From JASHZA01 sp035624865 (GTDB lineage Bacteria > Desulfobacterota > Binatia > Binatales > Binataceae), in contig DASPQS010000217.1 in the NCBI GenBank assembly GCA_035624865.1, positions 1 through 7,962 on the forward strand: DNA of 7,962 bases, written 5' to 3'. Position 1 is the first letter of the stretch. The number at the start of each line of letters is the position of its first letter. Below the pieces are notes generated by a model, which saw only the letters and a list, made by a program, of their open reading frames with translations, did no database searches and had not been told where the DNA came from. Below are positions 1-5,545 of this stretch, one piece after another. Made by a program: the position numbers and the translations under genes.

Positions 1-746
1 TGCAGCCACAGAACTGGAACGAAGGCGTGCGCTTCCACACCCTGATCGGCGCCACCGAGCTCACGGCTCTGTACTACAACGACAACACCAACCAGGGGAC
101 GCCCTGGAGCCTGCGATGGCATCCATACACAAACTTGTGGAACTACTCGCTCTATGAGGTCCAGGAAGGAGGTATCACGGCCGACCGTCCGTTGCCGGTT
201 CCTGCGGCGATCGCCGAGTATTTCCCGGCAGTCGGGCGCGCCGAAATGCTCTATGCCAATCACGTGAACTACGAAAGCAACAAGGTTCAGGATCTCGAGG
301 GGCAGCACTACTCGGATTTGGTCGAGTGGATGGGCGCGATCGACCTTGACCAGGCCTACGCGCCGTGGCTGACCAGCACCGGCAACCTGTCGGCCAACTT
401 TGAGATCTTTGATCATATCGTGATGGACAACTGCAAGCTGTGCTTCTTCGGCAACGACCTCGGTAACGAGCACCAGCTCAAGAACGACGTCAGCATGTTG
501 TTCAATATCGGGACGTCGTGGTGGTGGAACGACTTCGCCCCGACGTGGACGATGATCTTCAACCCGAAGGGCCGCTCATTCGCGCTGTTCCCGGCGCTGC
601 AACTGAATCCGCCGTGGACCAAGAAGTACTTCCTGAACCTGCAGGCGATCGAGGTGCTGGGCGGCGACCGCGAAGCCGGCGTTGGCCTGTTCAAGGGCGA
701 GAGCCTGCTGACGGCACAGTTCCAGTACAACTTCAACTTGATGTAA
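1..746 (+). CDS. C-terminal part of a probable outer-membrane beta-barrel protein (DUF1302-like), 5' truncated by window edge
   Basis: The reading frame is open from base 3 and runs 247 residues to a TAA at 744-746. The GTG at 27 is in frame, but the frame stays open to the window edge, so the true start lies outside. The sequence is rich in Trp, Tyr, Phe and Asn and shows alternating aromatic/polar stretches (for example FNIGTSWWWNDFAPTWTMIF and LLTAQFQYNFNLM). It ends in an aromatic-rich strand, as outer-membrane barrels do. The order of a loop, a QLKNDVSMLF-type strand, a strand carrying FALFPALQL, then a short final strand after GLFKGES recalls the C-terminus of DUF1302 proteins. In Proteobacteria those often sit beside DUF1329 and RND transport genes; none are visible here. 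A CxxC (NCKLC) is unusual for a barrel. The family call is from memory of the pattern. Substrate and function are unknown, and it could be another porin-like family. Confidence 0.55.
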   Translation, partial: QPQNWNEGVRFHTLIGATELTALYYNDNTNQGTPWSLRWHPYTNLWNYSLYEVQEGGITADRPLPVPAAIAEYFPAVGRAEMLYANHVNYESNKVQDLEGQHYSDLVEWMGAIDLDQAYAPWLTSTGNLSANFEIFDHIVMDNCKLCFFGNDLGNEHQLKNDVSMLFNIGTSWWWNDFAPTWTMIFNPKGRSFALFPALQLNPPWTKKYFLNLQAIEVLGGDREAGVGLFKGESLLTAQFQYNFNLM

Positions 747-767
747 GCAAAGTGAGCAAAACGGCGG

Positions 768-794
768 ATGCGGCGCGCCAGAGGCGCGCCGCAT
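768..794 (+). terminator. Perfect 12-bp hairpin just after the barrel gene, terminator-like without a T tract
   Basis: ATGCGGCGCGCC (768-779) and GGCGCGCCGCAT (783-794) are exact reverse complements around the loop AGA, starting 21 bases after the stop codon at 746. The position suggests transcript termination or 3'-end protection of the barrel mRNA. The following bases (ACCGGGCC) contain no T run, so it is not a canonical intrinsic terminator. It could instead belong to the hairpin-rich region downstream. Confidence 0.45.
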
Positions 795-825
795 ACCGGG
801 CCGCATGGGTGGGATGAATGCGAGA

Positions 826-848
826 GCGTGAGTCTTAGTAACTCGCGC
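826..848 (+). other. 8-bp hairpin in the noncoding region
   Basis: GCGTGAGT (826-833) pairs with ACTCGCGC (841-848) around the 7-base loop CTTAGTA. One of the eight pairs is a T-G pair (829/845). That is a wobble if the plus strand is transcribed but a mismatch if the minus strand is. It lies about 60 bases before the first 175-bp element and may belong to the same transcript. No protein-coding signal covers it. Confidence 0.35.
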
Positions 849-909
849 ACCATTGGGCGCGAAGTGGTTTGGGTCAGGAGTCTGAAGTTGAAGAATCGAA
901 TGTTTGGAC

Positions 910-1083
910 TTGCCCAGGCCGCGGTCGCCGAGAACGAACCGCACCGCCGCAGGACGTGCTCGAGCAGCAGGTCCTGCGCGAAGGTCGCGTACATGCAGGC
1001 TCTGCGAGGCCTTTCTGAGGTGCAACCTCCTCCTCAGCGGACGGGGTCAGAGGTCACACGCCGACGCGCCGCGGACCTGGGCA
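910..1083 (+). repeat. Structured repeat element, copy A (candidate ncRNA)
   Basis: A 174-bp unit bounded by inverted repeats: TGCCCAGG-CCGCGG (911-924) pairs with CCGCGG-A-CCTGGGCA (1069-1083), giving 14 pairs with a single bulged A. Inside, CGCAGGAC (948-955) pairs with GTCCTGCG (971-978) across a 15-base loop, and TCGC (985-988) can pair with GCGA (1004-1007). The unit is a diverged copy of the one at 1124-1298. The first 16 bases (910-925) are identical to 1125-1140, and CAGCGGACGG (1035-1044) is identical to 1247-1256. Stems match or covary, while the 15-base hairpin loop is unrelated. Reading frames through it differ between copies and show no recognisable protein, so an RNA or DNA-hairpin role is more likely than coding. 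It could be a structured RNA, or a non-autonomous mobile or REP-like element. No target duplication is evident. Confidence 0.7.
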
Positions 1084-1103
1084 TTCGGGGGCACTGGGAG
1101 ATA

Positions 1104-1119
1104 GAGCGCACGAGCGCTC
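1104..1119. other. 6-bp hairpin in the spacer between the two elements
   Basis: GAGCGC (1104-1109) and GCGCTC (1114-1119) are exact reverse complements around the loop ACGA. It sits in the 40-base spacer (1084-1123) between the two structured copies. It could separate or terminate two tandem transcripts, but only a weak AAGGTTT follows. Confidence 0.35.
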
Positions 1120-1123
1120 AAGG

Positions 1124-1298
1124 TTTGCCCAGGCCGCGGTTGCCGAAGCCGCGCCGCAACCCCGTAGGACTTCCCCAATTTGTGCGTCCTACGAGAGCTT
1201 CGTACCTTGGAACGAGGCCCTTTCGGGTGGAACGGACTTCCTCCGCCAGCGGACGGTCAGGGCTTAAGCCACCCGCCGGCACCGCGGCCATGGGCAAA
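1124..1298 (+). repeat. Structured repeat element, copy B (candidate ncRNA)
   Basis: Second copy, with a longer terminal helix. TTTGCCCA-GGCCGCGGT (1124-1140) pairs with ACCGCGGCC-A-TGGGCAAA (1281-1298), giving 17 pairs interrupted only by a bulged A at 1290. Inside, CGTAGGAC (1163-1170) pairs with GTCCTACG (1186-1193) over a 15-base loop. CTTCGT (1198-1203) pairs with ACGAGG (1212-1217), including one T-G pair. CCC (1218-1220) pairs with GGG (1225-1227). GGTTGC (1138-1143) could alternatively pair with GCAACC (1156-1161), competing with the inner end of the terminal helix. GGCTTAAGCC (1261-1270) is a perfect palindrome. The T-G pairs are wobbles only if the plus strand is the RNA, which favours plus-strand transcription. 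I recognise no named RNA family. Confidence 0.7.
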
Positions 1299-1500
1299 AG
1301 CATACAGACGCGTACACGGGTTTCGGTTGCAAAGCCCAACGTAAGCGTGGCCGTACACGGTTAGTTTTCCGGCGCCGAGACTTTGACGGCCGGCTCTCGA
1401 AGCCAACCCTACCGGAATCGAACCCATCGTCTACGCCGCCCGCACGCCGGGAGAATACAAAGTCGGGCGGCCGGGTTCAAGAAACCGCCAACTCATCAGT
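1299..1500. other. Noncoding stretch with no gene seen
   Basis: Between copy B and the 79-residue gene I see no supported gene. CGTACACGG occurs twice (1311-1319 and 1352-1360). GGGTTT (1318-1323) could pair with AAA-G-CCC (1331-1337), with one bulged base. A tRNA T-loop-like string lies on the minus strand near 1405-1416 but does not extend to a tRNA cloverleaf. Confidence 0.4.
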
Positions 1501-1740
1501 TCACAGCCCACCGCGAACCAGTCGACCGCTTGATTCGAGAAAAGTCCGGCCGCGCGGGGAGAGTTCGATCAGCGTTTCCTCGCCGGGGACGCGGCGCCGG
1601 GTGATGAATCCATGGTCGAGAGCGTCCTCCCATACGGTGAATCGGGGGCAGGACGTTCGCCAGACTTCCATTACCTCGGGGTAAGGGCGCGGCCGGGCCG
1701 CCAGCCATTCGAGCAAATCGAGAATCAGGGTCTGGTTCAT
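1501..1740 (-). CDS. Small conserved hypothetical protein, possibly winged-helix-like (79 aa)
   Basis: ATG at 1740, TGA at 1501-1503. The protein begins MNQTLILDLLEWLAARPRPY, followed by an EVMEVWRTSCPR segment, then VWEDALDHGFI, a basic/acidic turn (RRRVPGEE) and TLIELSPRGRTFLES. The pattern is helix, helix, then a short two-stranded wing with an LSPRGRTFL end, as in small winged-helix proteins. I recall similar short hypothetical proteins with a PYxEVMEAWRTSCPRLPVWEDA-type core in Proteobacteria, which is why I prefer this frame over the overlapping ones. No ribosome-binding site precedes the ATG. A TTGACA (1774-1779) at the right distance would give a very short or absent leader. It stands alone between the structured elements and the TadG leader. 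DNA binding is inference; function is unknown. Confidence 0.65.
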   Translation of the reverse strand: MNQTLILDLLEWLAARPRPYPEVMEVWRTSCPRFTVWEDALDHGFITRRRVPGEETLIELSPRGRTFLESSGRLVRGGL

Positions 1741-2057
1741 TGGCCGATTGAGAATCAGCTATCGATTCGCCGCTGTCAAACCTGCCGCCGCCACCGTCAA
1801 CACGTTACCTCATCAAGCGAGCGCGTAGCCCGAGCGCGGTAAGCGCAAGGCAGGAATCGAGGCGAAGCAAAGGCGGCAAACCTCGACCGATAATCCTCTA
1901 TAACATCTTTAATCATTTCAAACAATTTCATATCACTAGAAAAAGTATAGATTGATGTAATTTCGTCTGTTAGTTTTTGGAAACAAGAAGCTCCGTGAGT
2001 GCATAAAAGCAACCGTTTGGAAGGCAGCGTTTTCCCCAAGGGGAGAGAAAGAGAGCT
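1741..2057 (+). promoter_or_regulatory. Upstream region and leader of the TadG-like gene, with an AT-rich island
   Basis: The first half (to about 1885) is GC-rich without a supported gene. From about 1888 to 2010 the DNA becomes strikingly AT-rich compared with everything around it, as expected for a promoter or protein-binding region. TATAAC (1899-1904) and TATAGA (1946-1951) are possible -10 boxes, but neither has a good -35 at 16-18 bases. ATTTCA occurs twice close together (1915-1920 and 1925-1930). Just before the gene, TTTCCC (2031-2036) can pair with GGGAGA (2041-2046) over the loop CAAG, which would hide the purine-rich ribosome-binding segment GGGGAG (2040-2045). That segment lies 12 bases before the ATG. 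Confidence 0.4.
1751..1779 (-). promoter_or_regulatory. Possible promoter of the 79-aa gene, giving a near-leaderless mRNA
   Basis: On the minus strand a consensus -35 TTGACA (1779-1774) is followed after 17 bases by GATTCT (1756-1751), a poor -10 with three of six consensus bases. Transcription would start around 1744, only a few bases before the ATG at 1740. This agrees with the missing ribosome-binding site. The weak -10 keeps this tentative. Confidence 0.3.
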
Positions 2058-3278
2058 ATGAGCCTCCAGAAGAAACTCGGAAACAGGCGAAGCCGGCGCG
2101 GACAGATCCTTCTGATGTTCGCAATAGCCCTGCCCGTTGTTCTCCTGTTCACCGGACTCGCGATCGATATGGGCTCCGCCTATATCACGAAGACGACGCT
2201 GTCCAAGGCGGTTGACGCCGCGGCGCTGGCGGCGATGCGCAATTACAGTCAGGGGCAGACGCAGGCGCAGGCGATCGCGCAGAGCGCCTTCAACGTCAAC
2301 TACCAATCGGCCTTCGGAATCAGCACGGCAAGTCCGCCCGTGCTCAACGTCGCTTTTACGACGGACGCGAGCAACAACAAGGTGGTTAACGTTTCGGCGA
2401 CGGCGACGATCAACACGTTCTTTTTGCGGACGCTGGCGGGTTACCAGACGCTGACGATCAGCACCTCGGCGCAGGCGACGCGGCCCAAGCTGATAATGTC
2501 GCTGGTGCTGGACCGGTCGGGATCGATGAATCGCAATGGCGGTGCGACGGCGCTGCCGCCGGCGGTCAACGCGTTCCTGACGAACTTCGACGACGCCACC
2601 GACGAGGTCGCGATGGTGAGTTTTTCGACGCGCGCGCGGGTGGACGTGCCGATTGAGACGAACTTCACGAGCCCGATCGACACAGCTGTGAACGCGATGG
2701 CTTTCGGCGGCGGGACCTACTCGCAATCGGGAATGAGCAGCGGGCAGGCGCAGATCGACAGCGTGCCGGTGTCGGTGGGAGAGGCCGTGGTCAAGGTGGC
2801 GATATTCTTTACCGACGGCTGGGCAAATATGATCCAGGACAATTTGAACTGCCCGCCGACGACGAACCTGGAATTTGGCGGGTGTGCGCCGCCCGAGGCA
2901 GCGGTAGGCTGGTGTTCGGGGATTGCGTTCGTCAATCCGACGACGGGCAGCTCGACATCCTGCGGGGCGTCGCAATTTCCGTCGCAGTCGGCGGGCGGGA
3001 ATGTGGCGCTTACGGAGAGCAATATCGCGACCGATGCGATGTACCGAACGGTGCTGGTGGCGCAGGCGATGCAGGCCGAGGGCATAGTGATCTATTCGAT
3101 CGGCCTGGGCGACAAGATCAGCCAGACCTTCCTGCAACAGGTGGCCAACGATCCGGCGAGTCCCACCTTCAACGGCAATCTGCCGATAGGAGAGGCAGTA
3201 TTCGCGCCGACGGCGTCGCAGCTTGATGCAGTGTTCCAGACGATCGCGGCGCAGATTTCGTTGCGCCTGTCGCAGTAA
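2058..3278 (+). CDS. TadG-like Flp-pilus-associated protein with von Willebrand factor A domain
   Basis: The protein has 406 residues. Residues 14-36 (RGQILLMFAIALPVVLLFTGLAI) give the charged-then-hydrophobic N-terminus of TadE/TadG proteins. DMGSAYITKTTLSKAVDAAA (37-56) then matches the conserved Tad segment, where most relatives read LQxAaDAAAL. Family members are anchored in the inner membrane with the bulk outside and help tight-adherence pilus assembly. From about 143 to 400 there is a vWA domain with a complete metal-ion-dependent adhesion site: DRSGS (152-156), T220 in GGGTYSQSG, and D253 in FFTDGW. After that Asp is an insertion of about 70 residues with four cysteines (265, 276, 286, 302), which could form disulfides outside the cytoplasm. 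The ATG at 2058 has a purine-rich GGGGAG 12 bases upstream. No other tad or flp genes are present here, so it is an orphan in this window. It ends 12 bases before the convergent sixA with no terminator hairpin. Confidence 0.85.
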   Translation: MSLQKKLGNRRSRRGQILLMFAIALPVVLLFTGLAIDMGSAYITKTTLSKAVDAAALAAMRNYSQGQTQAQAIAQSAFNVNYQSAFGISTASPPVLNVAFTTDASNNKVVNVSATATINTFFLRTLAGYQTLTISTSAQATRPKLIMSLVLDRSGSMNRNGGATALPPAVNAFLTNFDDATDEVAMVSFSTRARVDVPIETNFTSPIDTAVNAMAFGGGTYSQSGMSSGQAQIDSVPVSVGEAVVKVAIFFTDGWANMIQDNLNCPPTTNLEFGGCAPPEAAVGWCSGIAFVNPTTGSSTSCGASQFPSQSAGGNVALTESNIATDAMYRTVLVAQAMQAEGIVIYSIGLGDKISQTFLQQVANDPASPTFNGNLPIGEAVFAPTASQLDAVFQTIAAQISLRLSQ

Positions 3279-3290
3279 GGGGAGGCGGCG

Positions 3291-3791
3291 TCATTTGCGC
3301 AGCTTGCGCAACTGGCGCTGCGAGAGCATCCAGAGCAATTCGGCGCCGCCGCGTTCGAAGCGATCGGACAATTCGAGCGCGACGCATCCGCCCTTCTTGA
3401 AGCGCAGATGGACGAGTTCGCTCGAGCCGCAAAGCAGCATCGAGACGAGCCCGCTTAACTGCGGCTCGTGCCCGACGATCATCACGTTGCGATAGCGGGC
3501 GAAGGGCACGAGCGCGGCGATTGCTTCGGCGGGGGCGACGCCGGTGGAGAGGGCGGGCAGCACCTGGGGCGGCGGATCGTTGGCGTAGGCGGCGGCGACG
3601 ACTTCGGCGGTTTCGGCCGCGCGGGCGAGCGGGCTGGTAAGAATGGCGTCGAACTTGAGGCCCATCGCGCGCAATCCGGCGGCGGCGGCGCGCATGCGCT
3701 CGCGGCCGCGCGGAGTCAGACGGCGCGCTTCGTCGCCGCCCTGATCGGTGCGGTCTTCGGCCTGGGCATGGCGCAGGACGTAGAGGATCAT
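3291..3791 (-). CDS. sixA: SixA-type phosphohistidine phosphatase (histidine phosphatase superfamily)
   Basis: The protein has 166 residues, close to E. coli SixA (161). It starts MILYVLRHAQAED: the RHA motif (7-9) carries the histidine that is phosphorylated during catalysis. TSPLARAAET (52-61) supplies the second conserved arginine and GHEPQLS (107-113) the second catalytic histidine; LTPRG (25-29) is also family-typical. SixA removes phosphate from phosphohistidine in phosphorelay or phosphotransferase proteins in the cytoplasm. The open frame extends further upstream (to 4178), but the ATG at 3791 places the RHA motif at the usual position. It also forms an ATGA overlap with the CHAD stop codon, indicating translational coupling. 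It is the last gene of the five-gene operon. Its substrate here is unknown; in this context a polyphosphate- or phosphate-related target is possible (inference). Confidence 0.92.
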   Translation of the reverse strand: MILYVLRHAQAEDRTDQGGDEARRLTPRGRERMRAAAAGLRAMGLKFDAILTSPLARAAETAEVVAAAYANDPPPQVLPALSTGVAPAEAIAALVPFARYRNVMIVGHEPQLSGLVSMLLCGSSELVHLRFKKGGCVALELSDRFERGGAELLWMLSQRQLRKLRK

Positions 3792-4777
3792 GCGGCACTC
3801 ACAGCGGGCGGCTGGTCCTGCGGGCGCGAGTTGCGCGCGACCTCGGCCAGCGCCGCGCCGATAATGCCGTCGCGCTCGAGCTTTTTCCAGCGCTTGAGGC
3901 TGCGTGCGGCGAGCTTGTTCTGGCGCCGATGGATCGAATGGACCAGCGCGCCGGCGGCGAGCAGGGTGGCGGGCGGCGCGCTGGAATTGCCCGCAAAGTT
4001 GCGCAGCCATGCGATGGCCACGACCGCGTCGTTGTGAAGTCCGAGCAGATCCTGCATGGCGGTCAGGCGTTGAACGGCCTTGCGGACGCGCTTGCCGCCG
4101 AGCTCGCCGGTCATCTCGAGGGCGTAGCGCAGGCGCTTGGTGCGGATGCGCAGGCGATGAAGCGCTTCGGGCGGGCATCCGGGGTCAAGTTTCGAACCGG
4201 CGCGGATCACGCTGCGGGCGAGCGGCCGCAGCATCGCGGGCGCCATCTCGCGCACAGCAACCGCAGGCGGGAGCTTGCGCATCGGCGCGGTAGCGATGCG
4301 ATCGAGGAGGAGACGGTAGCGCTTCGAGGCGAACATCGCGGCGACCTTGCCGTGCTCTTCGCGGCGAATCGCCGAGAGGTTTTCGAAAATCGGTCCGAGG
4401 GCCTCCTGGGAGGAGGGATCGAGCCGGGCCGCACGGTCGCGAATCAACTGTTCGGTCACGTCGCATTCGCGGGTAGCGCCGGCGGTGGCACCGAGCCAGG
4501 GCAATTCGCGGCGAAAGACGTTCAGGCGCGAGCCGTGGAGGACGGCGGCGAAAAGCTCGACCGCGGCGCGCAGGCGGCGGTTGGCGACGCGGAACTGATG
4601 GATCGCCTCGACCTCGCCGGCGGCCGCCGCAGGCTCATAAAAGCGCAGCGCCTCCAGTCCGGTTTTGAGCGCGTTGCGGGCGGCTGGTCCGACCGGTTCG
4701 GCGGCAGACAGGGCGATTCGCGGCGGCCGCACCACCGGCTCGAGCGCTGCATCGGCGGGTACGCCGGAGTCGAGCAC
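3788..4777 (-). CDS. CHAD domain protein (predicted polyphosphate-binding)
   Basis: The protein has 329 residues, mostly helical. CHAD hallmarks are in order in two half-repeats: HQFRVANRRLR (60-70) and RECD (103-106) in the first half, then HRLRIRTKRLRYALE (207-221) and LLGLHND (244-250) in the second. These histidines and basic residues line the groove that binds polyphosphate in characterised CHAD proteins. No CYTH domain is fused, and the protein is almost all CHAD plus a short Pro/Ala-rich N-terminus. The start is GTG at 4777, 3 bases after the upstream kinase stop. AGGGA (minus strand, 4789-4785) lies 7 bases before it, which supports this start. The next gene, sixA, overlaps its stop by 4 bases. 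Placement after Ppx/GppA and before SixA fits a polyphosphate-related role; targeting or scaffolding on polyphosphate granules is inference. Confidence 0.92.
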   Translation of the reverse strand: MLDSGVPADAALEPVVRPPRIALSAAEPVGPAARNALKTGLEALRFYEPAAAAGEVEAIHQFRVANRRLRAAVELFAAVLHGSRLNVFRRELPWLGATAGATRECDVTEQLIRDRAARLDPSSQEALGPIFENLSAIRREEHGKVAAMFASKRYRLLLDRIATAPMRKLPPAVAVREMAPAMLRPLARSVIRAGSKLDPGCPPEALHRLRIRTKRLRYALEMTGELGGKRVRKAVQRLTAMQDLLGLHNDAVVAIAWLRNFAGNSSAPPATLLAAGALVHSIHRRQNKLAARSLKRWKKLERDGIIGAALAEVARNSRPQDQPPAVSAA

Positions 4778-4780
4778 GGC

Positions 4781-5545
4781 TTAATCCCTGGAAGTGGAAG
4801 GAGCGGCGGAGTCGGGCGATTCGAGATGCATGCGGCCGTGGTCATGCTTGCGCAGGTAGTCGGAGATATGTTCGCGCAAGGCGGTTTGCACGGCGTCGAT
4901 CGACTGGCGGGCATCGATCGAGGCAAAGCCGAACTCTTCGGCGAGGCGGCGGTATTCGTCGAGCAAACGGCGCTGGTAGCGCATGAAGGAGTCGAACAGA
5001 TCGGTACCGAGCGCGAGGTGCATCCCGGATTCCCAGTAGTTCATCCCCTTGCCCTGGACCACGCGCGGGACCAGCGCGTCGACGTCGATATCGAGGTAGA
5101 GGACGAGGTCGGGCACGAGCGCCATCCCGAACAGGTCGCGGGTCCAGGCGGGATCGGCGCCCATCACGGAGTTACGGGCGAAGGCGGTGTACATGTAGCG
5201 GTCGGCGACCACGATGAAGCCGGCCTGGAGCGCGGGGAGAATCTCGTGCTCGAGGCGGTCGGCAAAGTCCGCAGCGTAGAGCAGGCTGAAAGTGGTGACG
5301 GTCAATTCATGGCCGGCCTTCGCCTCTTCGATGGTCTCGTGCAACAGGGGCGAGCGGGTCCATCCGGTGCTGCTCACCGCGTAGCCTTCAAGTTCGAGCC
5401 AGGGGCGCAACAATTCGATTTGGGCCGAGCGGCCAACGCCGTCAGTACCTTCGATGGCGATCAGATGGCCGGGGAGGCGCTTTTGCGCCACGTAGGGCAT
5501 CCCGTGGCCGTACCAGGTCTTACCGCGTTTGGATCTATGCGCCAT
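4781..5545 (-). CDS. Thymidylate-kinase-like P-loop kinase, paralog 2, with Walker-A Lys replaced by Arg
   Basis: The protein has 254 residues, against about 210 for usual Tmk. After a short N-terminal stretch (RGKTWYGHGMPYV), strand HLIAIE leads to GTDGVGRS (33-40), a Walker A in which the normally invariant lysine is Arg39. DRY (115-117) and the aromatic/acidic NYWESGMH segment (169-176) in the lid area are kept. DSFMRYQRRLLDEY (185-198) is the C-terminal helix of the family. The distance from P-loop to DRY is identical to that in the upstream paralog. Where standard Tmk has the dTMP-binding REPGG loop, this protein has STGWTRS (59-65). The frame is intact over its whole length, so it is not a decaying copy; it may be a regulatory or weakly active subunit pairing with paralog 1. 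The ATG at 5545 has GGAGA 5 bases upstream and overlaps the previous gene by 11 bases. I recall GRSTQ-type kinase paralogs elsewhere, so the Arg may be a family trait. The substrate is unknown. Confidence 0.85.
   Translation of the reverse strand: MAHRSKRGKTWYGHGMPYVAQKRLPGHLIAIEGTDGVGRSAQIELLRPWLELEGYAVSSTGWTRSPLLHETIEEAKAGHELTVTTFSLLYAADFADRLEHEILPALQAGFIVVADRYMYTAFARNSVMGADPAWTRDLFGMALVPDLVLYLDIDVDALVPRVVQGKGMNYWESGMHLALGTDLFDSFMRYQRRLLDEYRRLAEEFGFASIDARQSIDAVQTALREHISDYLRKHDHGRMHLESPDSAAPSTSRD
4785..4789 (-). promoter_or_regulatory. Ribosome-binding site deciding the GTG start of the CHAD gene
   Basis: AGGGA on the minus strand with a 7-base spacer to GTG at 4777. It lies inside the last codons of the upstream kinase gene, so the two genes are translationally linked. 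Confidence 0.6.

Noticed and set aside
413..1025. Long minus-strand open frames (193 and 149 codons) across the barrel gene end and copy A
   Set aside because: They overlap a real coding gene and the structured repeat, have Arg/Ser/Pro-rich low-information translations, and read different products through the two repeat copies.
910..1298. CRISPR array or simple tandem repeat
   Set aside because: There are only two long diverged copies with an internal hairpin architecture, not multiple short identical repeats with unique spacers.
1400..1480. tRNA-like T-loop (GGGTTCGATTCC, minus strand) near 1405-1416
   Set aside because: The T stem has a mismatch, no complementary acceptor strand exists at the right distance, no anticodon stem forms and no CCA follows. 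It could be a chance match or a remnant, but not a tRNA I can support.
1797..3137. 446-codon minus-strand open frame opposite the TadG-like gene
   Set aside because: The translation is dominated by Arg and His, typical of the antisense of GC-rich coding DNA. The plus strand encodes a clear TadG/vWA protein with family motifs.
3279..3290. Shared bidirectional terminator between the TadG-like gene and sixA
   Set aside because: The 12-base gap (GGGGAGGCGGCG) contains no inverted repeat or T run, so no terminator can be claimed there.
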